Assembly: GCA_015523605.1 (NCBI GenBank)
Contig: WAKC01000029.1
Coordinates: forward strand, 1 to 56,757
From: Candidatus Geothermarchaeota archaeon
Lineage (GTDB): Archaea > Thermoproteota > Nitrososphaeria > Geothermarchaeales > JDFR-13
Length of the DNA: 56,757 bases
Direction: 5' to 3'
Positions 1 to 8,033 of the stretch are shown here, in pieces. The first letter of the stretch is position 1; each line of letters opens with the position of its first letter. The notes under the pieces are model-generated. The model saw only the letters and a list, made by a program, of their open reading frames with translations, had not been told where the DNA came from and did no database searches. Position numbers and translations under genes: made by a program.

Positions 1-1
1 A

Positions 2-487
2 CACAATATAATAACACAACACCCACAAGACTTCCTACAATACATCTTACAATACAACGGCATAGACCAATACCTGCATAAACATGCTAATTATGGCAAA
101 TACTGGGACTTGGCAAAGTTCATAATGGGCTATGGAAGATGGCTCGACACATATTATGAAGAATACGGAATAAACTATGTAATACCTGACCTCTTCAGAT
201 ATTTCGGCTATCCAGTTGCACATATATATATTAATCCAAGGCCCCCCGGCACAGCATTATATGAGTGGGCAATAAGCTTGCCACAATACATAGTGGATGA
301 ATTAAACCAAAACTTTGGACAAGACAATCTAGCTTTTGGACATGGAAACACCTTCGGTCTATACAACTGCAAAGCCGGATTAGTACAGGATGGAGTAAAT
401 GAAATAAGATTCTTACAAGGCGGTCCAAAAGAAGCAGATGCTCTTATCTTATGGCCAAATATCTTCGCCTATCTCTACAAACAATAA
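2..487 (+). CDS. hypothetical protein, C-terminal part (5' end outside window)
   Basis: The reading frame is open from base 2 to the TAA at 487 with no stop, so the gene enters from the left edge. A TTG at 110 is the first in-window start-like codon, but the frame clearly continues upstream of it. The visible ~161 residues are rich in Tyr, Asn and Gln, with no membrane helix or known motif. The sequence ends ...NIFAYLYKQ. Codons such as CAA, ACA and ATA dominate, unlike the genes after 1.7 kb. It converges on the Cys-rich gene on the other strand, with only seven bases between the stops. Function is unknown. Confidence 0.6.
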   Translation, partial: HNIITQHPQDFLQYILQYNGIDQYLHKHANYGKYWDLAKFIMGYGRWLDTYYEEYGINYVIPDLFRYFGYPVAHIYINPRPPGTALYEWAISLPQYIVDELNQNFGQDNLAFGHGNTFGLYNCKAGLVQDGVNEIRFLQGGPKEADALILWPNIFAYLYKQ

Positions 488-494
488 AAATTTC

Positions 495-1439
495 CTACCT
501 AACTAGTGCAAGAGGCCAATTCAAAATCAAGAACAAATCCTTCCAATCATTTGACGCTTCCATGTCAGGGGAAACATCCCTAGCCAAATTTCCCTGCTCA
601 TCCACAAACCCACCCACAACAGGATCACACAAATACTTATTAGCTAAAACAGTACCTTCCTGAACACAATTACCAGAGCCTCTAACACTGGCTGGTAATG
701 AAGGGTCAGCATCACAACAATAATTAGGAGCACAATCCTCAGGAAGGTCACAACTACCTTTTTCAACACAGGTATTAGTCCCTAAATCACAAACCAAAAT
801 CAAATTATTCGGCCCATACCCAGTACAATCGCTATTACTTTGGCAACAAGTAACGCCATTAGGCCCAGTCTGGCCTGCACAATCAGGATCAGCACAATCC
901 ACAAGCCCATCACAATCATTATCAAAACCATCATCACAAACCTCACCAGGCATCTGACCAGGAGTAAGCCAATCCCACCTCACACCAGTAAAAACACATG
1001 TATAGCTAGTACCACCACAAACCCTACTAACACACTCCAAAGCACTACTACAAACAATCTGCTCAGCACTATTCCAATCACAAACCCAACCACTAGAAGC
1101 ATCACAAACAACAGAAGCATTCCTCAACATAACCTCATTCGTCTGACTAGGATCAAGCCAAGTAAAACCACAACTACAATCAGGCTGAGTAGAATCCACA
1201 TTATCATAAACACAAACAGCAGAATCCCCACAAACATTAGTAGAAACAGCACAAGAACCCTGAAAATTAAAATTATAATAACAATCCCCACCAGAAACAT
1301 AACTAGCAGGACAACTCTCAAGAGGAGAACAAGTATTCAAATCACAAGCCACAGAACCACCAACAAAACCACCAGAACCACCCAAAACCAAACCCACACT
1401 AAAAAACAAAACCAAACCAAAAACACCCAAAAACCTCAT
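495..1439 (-). CDS. Cys-rich secreted protein with a DxDxDG metal-binding repeat
   Basis: About 314 residues. I chose the ATG at 1439 rather than the longer frame to 1517 because the product then opens with a clear signal peptide (MRFLGVFGLVLFFSVGLVLG). The mature part holds around 40 cysteines and looks disulphide-stabilised and extracellular. Near its middle is CDDGFDNDCDGLVDCADPDC, a Ca2+-binding-like DxDxDGxxD loop of the type called the MopE / putative metal-binding motif. Such Cys-rich secreted proteins are frequent in DPANN archaea and some bacteria (family knowledge). Codon and base composition differ from the genes after 1.7 kb, so transfer or a chimeric contig end is possible. Partner and substrate are unknown. 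Confidence 0.75.
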   Translation of the reverse strand: MRFLGVFGLVLFFSVGLVLGGSGGFVGGSVACDLNTCSPLESCPASYVSGGDCYYNFNFQGSCAVSTNVCGDSAVCVYDNVDSTQPDCSCGFTWLDPSQTNEVMLRNASVVCDASSGWVCDWNSAEQIVCSSALECVSRVCGGTSYTCVFTGVRWDWLTPGQMPGEVCDDGFDNDCDGLVDCADPDCAGQTGPNGVTCCQSNSDCTGYGPNNLILVCDLGTNTCVEKGSCDLPEDCAPNYCCDADPSLPASVRGSGNCVQEGTVLANKYLCDPVVGGFVDEQGNLARDVSPDMEASNDWKDLFLILNWPLALVR

Positions 1440-1727
1440 AAAACAACTATTGGAAATCGTTATTGTGATGGTGCAACCAAAAACCAAACAACCAGCACCA
1501 TCACAAACCAAAAACAAGGGAAAACATCGGGTAAAAAAATATATTTACAGGATAAAATCGAGAAATCGGAAACAAAATATTCTAGATGAATGTATTGTGT
1601 CTTCATGTTCGTTGGACAATATGGCATATTACTTGTAAAAATCTTTTTATGTAGTTTTAAAAACTCCTAAGATCGTTTGAATAAAGATGATTGTCCTAGG
1701 CTCAAATAATTTATTATTGGTGATGAT

Positions 1728-2120
1728 ATGTCGATGGATAGTGAGCAGTTTATAGATTTCGTAGAGTTAGATAATGAGAGGATTGAGTTGATTAAGCATT
1801 TGATAAGGAGGATTGATAGGTTGGAACAGATTATTTCAGAGATTAAACGGTTTAGAGAGTCTTATTTACCAGAGTTTCAATATCCTCCTGCAGGGAGAAG
1901 TAGAAGTATAATAAGTAGACTTGTAGATATGTACTCCCAACCTCCGTCTGTTACTGGTATCCATCATAGAGGAGTATCTAGTCCGGTTAGTAGAGGTTTG
2001 CTTGAGGATGATCCTCCATGTCTAATATGTGGTAGATTCCAAGATAAGCCAGTATGTAATGAATGTATGAAGAGATATCCCTCATTATCTTCATATTTCA
2101 TGGGTGTAGTTAATGAATAA
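1728..2120 (+). CDS. small coiled-coil / zinc-ribbon protein
   Basis: 130 residues. An N-terminal amphipathic helix (about residues 12-45) rich in Glu, Ile, Leu and Arg looks like a coiled coil. It is followed by a Pro/Ser-rich linker and a C-terminal single zinc-ribbon-like pattern CLICGRFQDKPVCNEC (CxxC...CxxC, about residues 99-114). The start ATG is preceded by GGTGATGAT, a good Shine-Dalgarno sequence. It is the first gene of a tightly packed run ending at the HerA-like ATPase at 4940, and its stop overlaps the next start by eight bases. Likely a small DNA- or protein-binding accessory factor; family not recognised. Confidence 0.75.
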   Translation: MSMDSEQFIDFVELDNERIELIKHLIRRIDRLEQIISEIKRFRESYLPEFQYPPAGRSRSIISRLVDMYSQPPSVTGIHHRGVSSPVSRGLLEDDPPCLICGRFQDKPVCNECMKRYPSLSSYFMGVVNE

Positions 2121-2367
2121 GAGGAAAAGGAATGTCCTAGATGATTCCCTAGCTAAATTGGCTAAGAGAGTTAGTGATTTAGAGATGGAGGTGGTGGATC
2201 TTGGATTGGCCTATCCAGATTCATCGGGTCAACTAGTCTCAAGACATGGTAAGCGCCAGAGTAAAAGAAGCCAACAGATTAGGAGAAATGTGAGTGAGAG
2301 GAAGGCAGTTCCATTCGGTGAGCTCTTGGTGCTTATCTATTTATTTATGCTTGTCATGGCGTTGTAG
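2113..2367 (+). CDS. small basic protein with coiled coil and C-terminal hydrophobic segment
   Basis: 84 residues, start ATG overlapping the stop of the preceding gene (ATGAATAA). It opens with a basic stretch (MNKRKRN), then a short heptad-like region (about 10-32), a second basic Arg/Lys/Ser-rich region, and a C-terminal hydrophobic segment (LLVLIYLFMLVMAL) that could anchor it in the membrane. No homologous family is recognised. Overlap and spacing place it in the same transcription unit as the zinc-ribbon gene before it and the zinc-finger gene after it. Confidence 0.6.
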   Translation: MNKRKRNVLDDSLAKLAKRVSDLEMEVVDLGLAYPDSSGQLVSRHGKRQSKRSQQIRRNVSERKAVPFGELLVLIYLFMLVMAL

Positions 2368-2371
2368 TGAA

Positions 2372-2854
2372 ATGAGGTTTATTAAGAGAATTATACGTAG
2401 ATTTGAAGGGGATCCATATGTATCTAAGGTGGATGAGGATAATGACAGTATAGAGATTGTTAAGGAGTTTGCAGCATGCTATTCATGTGGAGCTATTTTA
2501 AGAGCTAGAGATATTTTGACTTGTGATAGATGTAATAAATTTATATGTACTAAATGTAAGTTTGATATTGGCTTCAGAATACTTTGTAAGAACTGTCTTC
2601 GAGAGAGTTTTCCCCTTACTATCTATGAGTATGTCTACCTTGATGTTCTAATAAAAAATGGAAGTTTAAGTCTTCGAGAATTAACAGGTATTCTAAATGA
2701 GAATCAAGATGTAGCATATGCGATACTTCATACCTTAATCTATAAAGGCTTGGTTAGGGAATTCGGCTTCATTATTAGATACTACTCACCTACTCTCAGG
2801 GGAATTATAGTCCGAAATATTTACAAAGAGGTGTATGATAAACATGTTCAATGA
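2372..2854 (+). CDS. zinc-finger plus winged-helix protein
   Basis: 160 residues from the ATG at 2372, four bases after the previous stop; a longer in-frame extension to 2294 would run through the upstream gene and is less likely. Residues ~35-75 hold a two-part zinc finger, CYSCGAIL...CDRCNKFICTKCK...CKNC, giving two CxxC pairs plus extra cysteines (B-box/FYVE-like treble-clef spacing). Residues ~80-135 resemble a winged helix (SLRELTGIL...AYAILHTLIYKGLVREFG). It overlaps the next gene. Probably a nucleic-acid-binding or regulatory subunit of the module built around the HerA-like ATPase; exact family not recognised. Confidence 0.7.
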   Translation: MRFIKRIIRRFEGDPYVSKVDEDNDSIEIVKEFAACYSCGAILRARDILTCDRCNKFICTKCKFDIGFRILCKNCLRESFPLTIYEYVYLDVLIKNGSLSLRELTGILNENQDVAYAILHTLIYKGLVREFGFIIRYYSPTLRGIIVRNIYKEVYDKHVQ

Positions 2855-3068
2855 ATATCAGGCCTCAATATTAGTTGAAGGTGCTGAAAAACTGATTTAT
2901 GTGATCGTCGCATCAATTATCCTAGCAATAATAGCTGCTGCAGTTATTGCAGTGGCTAGAATTCATGAATTCTTTAACGATATTCTTATTACTCTCATTA
3001 TGTTTGCAACTATTATGTATATTGCTATGATGGCTATAGCTGTAGTTGTAGCGCCGTTTGCCGAGTAG
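2844..3068 (+). CDS. two-helix membrane protein, possible VirB2/CedA1-like pilin subunit
   Basis: About 74 residues from the ATG at 2844 (another ATG lies at 2835). Two long hydrophobic helices (IYVIVASIILAIIAAAVIAV and LITLIMFATIMYIAMMAIAV) are joined by a short loop HEFFND, with short polar ends. This size and hairpin layout match CedA1/TedC, the archaeal relatives of the VirB2 conjugation pilin (established for Sulfolobales, Desulfurococcales and Thermoproteales DNA-import systems). The gene lies three bases upstream of a HerA/VirB4-like ATPase, as expected for such a system. Sequence identity cannot be judged by eye, so a generic membrane protein remains possible. Confidence 0.6.
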   Translation: MFNEYQASILVEGAEKLIYVIVASIILAIIAAAVIAVARIHEFFNDILITLIMFATIMYIAMMAIAVVVAPFAE

Positions 3069-3071
3069 GAA

Positions 3072-4940
3072 ATGGATTTGGATAAAATTGAGGAACTTAT
3101 TGAGTTGGGCATCGATCCAAAGCTGATTAGACTTTATTTCGAGACTCGGGATAAGTCGCTACTCGATTATTTGAAGTTAATTTATAATTATAGGAAGATT
3201 GAGAGGATATTTTCCTTGCACCAGATGATTCCATCTATAGAGTTGGAAGGTGAGATTTACATTGGGGAATATTTTGATAATGGATGGCTCCCCCTAAGGA
3301 TTTCAAAGGAGCTTATTAATCAGCATATAGCTATTTTTGCGAGAAGTGGATATGGTAAGACTACTCTGATTGAAAATATCGTTTCTCAGCTTGTCAAGGA
3401 AGGTATACCATTTACACTTTTTGACTTTAAGAGGGAGTATAGACACCTCGGTATGCGCCATGACGAAATAGTAATTTTTAGGAGGGGGATGTTCAAACTG
3501 AATATTTTAGAGCCTCCATATAATGTTCCCATCCATATATGGGAAGGGTATTTGGCAGATCTCCTAGCATATAATTATGGATGGTATCATGGTAGTAGGA
3601 ACTTATTTCAAGAGTACCTTCATAGACTATACTTGGAAAAAGGGGAGAATGTAAACTTTGAAGATCTGTATGAATATGTCAAGGAGGCGGACAGGAAATA
3701 TAGGAGGGAATATTATGAAGTGGTTTTAAATAGACTATACTCAATAAGTAGAAATCTTACAGATTATATTTCATCTAGAAAGTTTGTTGACCTCGAGGAC
3801 ATTTTGAATGGTATGGTTGTAATAGAGGTTGACGGTATTCCCAAGGCTGAACAGAGTCTTTTGGTAGAATATCTCCTTCTTTGGACATATCTATATCGCC
3901 TCTATAATACTGGGGTAGTAAATCGTTTATTACATGTTTTCGTATTTGATGAGGCGAAGAGAATATTTGACGTAACAAAAGAGTATAGAGGAACAACCCA
4001 GGAACTCGGAGTTCACTTATTGAGTATCATAGCTGATGAAATTAGGGGTTTAGGGGAAGGTCTGATAATATCTGATCAGGAGCCGAGTAAGATCTCAAAA
4101 TCTATCCTAGCAAACTCAGCCGTAAAAATAGTTGGTGAGTTAGGTTCTGGAGAAGATATCCATATTATTGAGGAGTCTCTGAATTTAAACGAAGATCAAA
4201 TAAGACAGTTAAATATGTTGAGAAAGGGTTATTGGATGATAAAAATAGCTGGTTATCTTAATGATCCTAAGATTTTACGTGTCCATCCAAAGTATCGTAG
4301 GAGGTCTGTATCAGATGAAAAGCTAGATAGAAAATATTCTAGAGTGATCCCTGGATTTTACAAGAAAGTCTCGAAGAAATATAAGAAGCTATTGAGGGAT
4401 TTGATGAACAGTGTATATGAGAAACCATATTTAAGTATTTCAGAGAGGATATCGGAGTTGGGCTTTACAGCTAAAGTCTTCGAGTCTCTAAAGAAGAAGC
4501 TTATTTCTTTAGGTCTAGTTGAGGAGTTAGAAATTAATTTTGGTAGAGGTAGGCCTAAGAAGTTTTTGGTTCCAAAATACAAGTTTCTAAGAAGGAAACG
4601 ATGTAGAATAGGGGGTGGTACTCAACATAGATTTCTGGTTTTGGTGATTAAATCCCTATATGAATACTTAGGATTTAACACGGTATGTGAATCTAAAATT
4701 GGTGAGTATAGAGTAGATATCTTATGTAAAAATAAAGGTATAAAAATATGTTTTGAGGTTGTAGATACAAATCCCCCAGATACAACGAAATTGGATTTTC
4801 TCACCGGGAAGTGTAATCTTTTATATGTGATATTGAATAGTGTCAATGATGATTTTAGAGCTTTCGATAAAGCTGTTGTATTCTGTTCAGGATTGTATAT
4901 GCTAAAGAAAGCGAGAAACATTTTACTGAACAGTGTATGA
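3072..4940 (+). CDS. HerA/VirB4-like (CedB-like) ATPase with C-terminal winged helix and nuclease-like domain
   Basis: 622 residues. A short N-terminal beta region precedes a P-loop (ARSGYGKTT, residues 90-98; the first Gly of the usual motif is Ala), followed by LFDFKREY typical of HerA/DUF87/VirB4 ATPases. Walker B is VFVFDEAKR near 290-296, and a sensor-like ISDQEPSKI lies near 334-342. After residue ~440 comes a winged-helix region, then GGTQHRFLVLVIKSL and EYRVDIL...ICFEVV, resembling a degenerate PD-(D/E)xK fold (D549, E562; Val replaces the catalytic Lys). Motor ATPases of this group pump DNA. Genomic context suggests a DNA-transfer or mobile module. It converges on the gene at 4955. 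Confidence 0.85.
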   Translation: MDLDKIEELIELGIDPKLIRLYFETRDKSLLDYLKLIYNYRKIERIFSLHQMIPSIELEGEIYIGEYFDNGWLPLRISKELINQHIAIFARSGYGKTTLIENIVSQLVKEGIPFTLFDFKREYRHLGMRHDEIVIFRRGMFKLNILEPPYNVPIHIWEGYLADLLAYNYGWYHGSRNLFQEYLHRLYLEKGENVNFEDLYEYVKEADRKYRREYYEVVLNRLYSISRNLTDYISSRKFVDLEDILNGMVVIEVDGIPKAEQSLLVEYLLLWTYLYRLYNTGVVNRLLHVFVFDEAKRIFDVTKEYRGTTQELGVHLLSIIADEIRGLGEGLIISDQEPSKISKSILANSAVKIVGELGSGEDIHIIEESLNLNEDQIRQLNMLRKGYWMIKIAGYLNDPKILRVHPKYRRRSVSDEKLDRKYSRVIPGFYKKVSKKYKKLLRDLMNSVYEKPYLSISERISELGFTAKVFESLKKKLISLGLVEELEINFGRGRPKKFLVPKYKFLRRKRCRIGGGTQHRFLVLVIKSLYEYLGFNTVCESKIGEYRVDILCKNKGIKICFEVVDTNPPDTTKLDFLTGKCNLLYVILNSVNDDFRAFDKAVVFCSGLYMLKKARNILLNSV

Positions 4941-4954
4941 ATGTGTTGGGCCAA

Positions 4955-5458
4955 TTATTTTTTGCAGAAGATCTTAATTAATGCGTTTATAGCCGCTTCA
5001 TCTGTCGCGAAATATCCTTCATAGTAATCTTTGATGAACATCTCTATAATATCCTTCTTTTCCCATATAAGCTCTACAATCTTTTCTTCTAGAGTTAAAT
5101 AATAGCCATGTCTCCCTACCGTAGATCGACCGTCGGGCTTTCTCCGTCTCATCTTAGAAATTTCTATTAAGTCTTTTGAATAGAGGTATGTAAAAAGCCT
5201 GGTAATGAATGATACTCCGCTTCTAGGCATGTTGTGCACATTATTTTTGAATCGTCTAATCATATTAACATTCAAATGTTTGACTTTTCTTCTTTGAAGA
5301 ACATATCCGAATGACGATTTATGAACGTAGTTTATAATCAGTTTAAAGAACATAATTGTTTTTTCTATTGGGTATCTAGTATTTTTCATTATAAAGAGGA
5401 GGATATCAATTAGGGTCCTAGCCTCCTCTTTACAATCATCTGGCATGGATATCTTCAA
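4955..5458 (-). CDS. hypothetical protein, possible winged-helix regulator
   Basis: 167 residues from a TTG at 5458; an ATG four codons later (5446) is an equally good start. The protein is basic in the middle. Residues ~80-130 (RSGVSFITRLFTYLYSKDLI...GRHGYYLTLEEKIVELI) look like a winged helix with a Gly/Arg wing. No metal ligands or membrane helices are visible. It converges on the HerA-like ATPase gene with 14 bases between stops and is not in an operon. Possibly the regulator of the neighbouring module, but that is inference from position only. Confidence 0.6.
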   Translation of the reverse strand: MKISMPDDCKEEARTLIDILLFIMKNTRYPIEKTIMFFKLIINYVHKSSFGYVLQRRKVKHLNVNMIRRFKNNVHNMPRSGVSFITRLFTYLYSKDLIEISKMRRRKPDGRSTVGRHGYYLTLEEKIVELIWEKKDIIEMFIKDYYEGYFATDEAAINALIKIFCKK

Positions 5459-5711
5459 TTATGCCCTTAAGAAAAAATTCTTGAATTAATCTATTAAGTA
5501 CGTTTAAAATCTTCAATTAAAATTTTTTTCATTAGCTTATCTATTGAAAAAATTTTTACGTGGTCTTGTTAAATAGCCAGCTAGGAACTGTTGGTATGTA
5601 CACTTTATTATTCTCCTAATTTATTTCCAATATTTAAGTTCGACGTTGAGGGTCTGTGTTGATGGTTATATCTGATTATTTGATATAGTGTGTTGTATAA
5701 TTTCCTTTAGT

Positions 5712-7097
5712 ATGAGCGGGTTTGAAGATCCTATTCAAGAGTCTATAGCTGAATTCTCTGCGAGGATTGAAAATAAGGATTTAAGTGAAGAGGTTATTAG
5801 AGAGGCTAAGTATAGGGTTTTGGATTCATTGGCTGTATCGATAGCCTCCCTGAATTTCAAGCCGACAAGGATTTTGAGGAGTGGTTTTATCGGGGCGTTC
5901 CCAGTTGAGTTGGGCTCTACAATATGGTTTACGGATTTCAGGACTGTACCTGAATATGCTGCATATGTGAATGGGTCTATGGTCCGTGCTCTAGACTTTA
6001 ATGATACATATCTTTCTAAGGAGCCTCTACATCCTAGTGATATGATTGCCTCTCTCTATGCGGCTAATGAATACTCCACCTTGGATGGGATGGATCTGCT
6101 TAGGGGGATAGTGGTTGGATATGAAGTTGGCATTCGATTATGTGATAGTGGCTCGATCCGTGTTAGGGGATGGGACCATGTAAACTATACGATGATAGGG
6201 GCTGTAGCCGGTCTAGGTAATATGTTGGGCCTCTCTATAGATGAGATTGGAGAGGCTCTGGCCATAGCTGTTGTACCTCATGTGGCTATGAGGCAGACTA
6301 GGGCTGGGAAGATTAAGATGTGGAAGGCTTCCGCCGCCTCAGATGCATGTAGACATGCTTTATATGCTACATATCTAGCTTCTATAGGGTTTGAAGGTCC
6401 GCATCAGCCATTCATAGGTGAGATGGGATTCATTAAACAGTTGGGTGTAGATTTCGATTCTAAGCCTATTGAGGAGTTGAAGAATATAGAGAGTCCAAAG
6501 GGTATTTTAAAGTCTTATATGAAGTTCCATCCTGTGGAGTATCATGCACAGTCGGCAGTAGACGCTGTTTATAAGCTTCTGGATAATTATGGCTTCACAT
6601 ATGATGATATAGAATCTGTGGAGGTTGGCACGGTACAGGCGACCTATGATATTATAGTTAAACATCCGGAGAAGTGGGATCCAGATACACGTGAGACGGC
6701 TGACCATAGCCTACCATATATCGTAGCATATACCCTTACATACGGCGATATATGGATAGAATCATTTAACGAGGATAGGTTAGGTGACCCCAAGGTTAGG
6801 GATTTGATGAAGAGGATGAAGATATATGTCGATGAGGAGCTTGATAAGAGATATCCGGAGGAGGTTCCTAATAAGGTTGTTGTAAAGTTGAAAGATGGAC
6901 GTAAAGTTGAGGAGACTGTATATAGGCCGAAGGGGTATCCAGGGTCTGGCGATGATGTGGAGAAGCTTTTGCTGGATAAGGTTAGGAGGTTGATGAGGCC
7001 ATACTATCCTGAGGAGAGGATAGACGAGATTGTAACAGTAGTATTGAACCTGGAACATTATAGTCTCTATGACCTCTCAGAGCTCCTGGTGATATAG
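5712..7097 (+). CDS. prpD: MmgE/PrpD family protein, probable 2-methylcitrate dehydratase
   Basis: 461 residues from the ATG at 5712, chosen over the GTG at 5688 because the family starts with the helix EDPIQESIAEF and an AT-rich promoter-like stretch lies just upstream. The whole MmgE/PrpD fold is present, including ALDFNDTYLSKEPLHPSD near residues 96-112 and a conserved AVVPHVAMRQTRAG region. PrpD converts 2-methylcitrate to 2-methyl-cis-aconitate in propionate breakdown. It is followed one base later by prpB, which supports this role. Some archaeal members act on other substrates such as aconitate. A 2-methylcitrate synthase gene is not seen in the window. Confidence 0.85.
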   Translation: MSGFEDPIQESIAEFSARIENKDLSEEVIREAKYRVLDSLAVSIASLNFKPTRILRSGFIGAFPVELGSTIWFTDFRTVPEYAAYVNGSMVRALDFNDTYLSKEPLHPSDMIASLYAANEYSTLDGMDLLRGIVVGYEVGIRLCDSGSIRVRGWDHVNYTMIGAVAGLGNMLGLSIDEIGEALAIAVVPHVAMRQTRAGKIKMWKASAASDACRHALYATYLASIGFEGPHQPFIGEMGFIKQLGVDFDSKPIEELKNIESPKGILKSYMKFHPVEYHAQSAVDAVYKLLDNYGFTYDDIESVEVGTVQATYDIIVKHPEKWDPDTRETADHSLPYIVAYTLTYGDIWIESFNEDRLGDPKVRDLMKRMKIYVDEELDKRYPEEVPNKVVVKLKDGRKVEETVYRPKGYPGSGDDVEKLLLDKVRRLMRPYYPEERIDEIVTVVLNLEHYSLYDLSELLVI

Positions 7098-7098
7098 G

Positions 7099-7989
7099 AT
7101 GAAGTATATAAGGCCGCCTAAAGATGCTAAGCCTCTTATGAGGAAACTCTTGAAGGATGACGAGACATATATGGTTCCAGGTGTTTATAACCCTTTCACG
7201 GCACTACTCGCAGAGAAACTCGGCTACAAAGTAATTTACCTAAGTGGAGCGGCATTAACCGGGAGCCTAGCGATGCCGGACCTTGGGCTAATAACGTTGT
7301 CCGAACTCTCACTATTTACAAAGTATATAACGAGAGTAGTCTCGATACCCCTTATAGTAGATGCGGACACAGGCTTCGGTGGAGTCTTAAACGTAGCTAG
7401 AACTGTTAGAGAGCTTGAGGAGGCTGGAGCCTCGGCAGTACAAATCGAGGATCAAGAGATGCCGAAGAAATGTGGCCATCTAACAGGGAAATCCCTGATA
7501 CCCGCTGAAGAGATGGCTTATAAAATTAGAGCAGCCGTTGAAGCTAGAAAGTCTTCAGACTTTCTCATTATAGCAAGGACTGATGCAAGGAATGTGGAGG
7601 GCATTGACAAAGCACTTGAAAGGGCTAAATTGTATGTGAAGGCTGGTGCAGATGTTATATTCCCTGAGGCTCTTGAATCGATAGAAGAGTTTGAGATGTT
7701 TGTTGAGGAGTTGAGGATACCGATATTAGCAAATATGACCGAGTTTGGAAGAACCCCATACATCAGATTTGAAAAGTTTAGAGAAGCTGGGGTGAAGTTC
7801 GTAATATATCCTGTTACGGTTTTCAGGGCTAATGCAAAAAATTCATTTGATGTTTTAAAGCGGTTGGTGACAGAAGGTGGCCAAAAAGAGTTTTTGGAAC
7901 TTTTAATGACGCGCAAAGAGTTCTATGAGTTTATTGACTATTATGAATATGAAGATTATGACAAGAAGTTATCGGATTGGAATCCATAA
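7099..7989 (+). CDS. prpB: methylisocitrate lyase (PEP mutase / isocitrate lyase superfamily)
   Basis: 296 residues, forming a TIM barrel that cleaves 2-methylisocitrate to pyruvate and succinate. Visible hallmarks are PGVYNPFTALLAEKLG at the N-terminus, the Mg2+-binding region VDADTGFGG, the QIEDQEMPKKCGH loop with the catalytic Cys (KKCGH), and ARTDAR. The start lies one base after the prpD stop with a TGGTGATATAGG leader, so the two are an operon. The C-terminal third is duplicated as a decayed copy at 12297-12686, the left limit of a tandem duplication. An acyl-CoA synthetase at 16-18 kb could supply propionyl-CoA. Confidence 0.9.
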   Translation: MKYIRPPKDAKPLMRKLLKDDETYMVPGVYNPFTALLAEKLGYKVIYLSGAALTGSLAMPDLGLITLSELSLFTKYITRVVSIPLIVDADTGFGGVLNVARTVRELEEAGASAVQIEDQEMPKKCGHLTGKSLIPAEEMAYKIRAAVEARKSSDFLIIARTDARNVEGIDKALERAKLYVKAGADVIFPEALESIEEFEMFVEELRIPILANMTEFGRTPYIRFEKFREAGVKFVIYPVTVFRANAKNSFDVLKRLVTEGGQKEFLELLMTRKEFYEFIDYYEYEDYDKKLSDWNP

Positions 7990-8033
7990 ACAAATGTACA
8001 GTAGTAATCAAGATCGTATTAATTTAAACATCT

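Noticed and set aside
840-1589. Long plus-strand frame rich in Thr, Ile and Asn opposite the Cys-rich gene
   Set aside because: It is the mirror of a real gene with strong base asymmetry; low-complexity product, no ribosome site, and the minus strand encodes a signal peptide and ordered Cys pattern.
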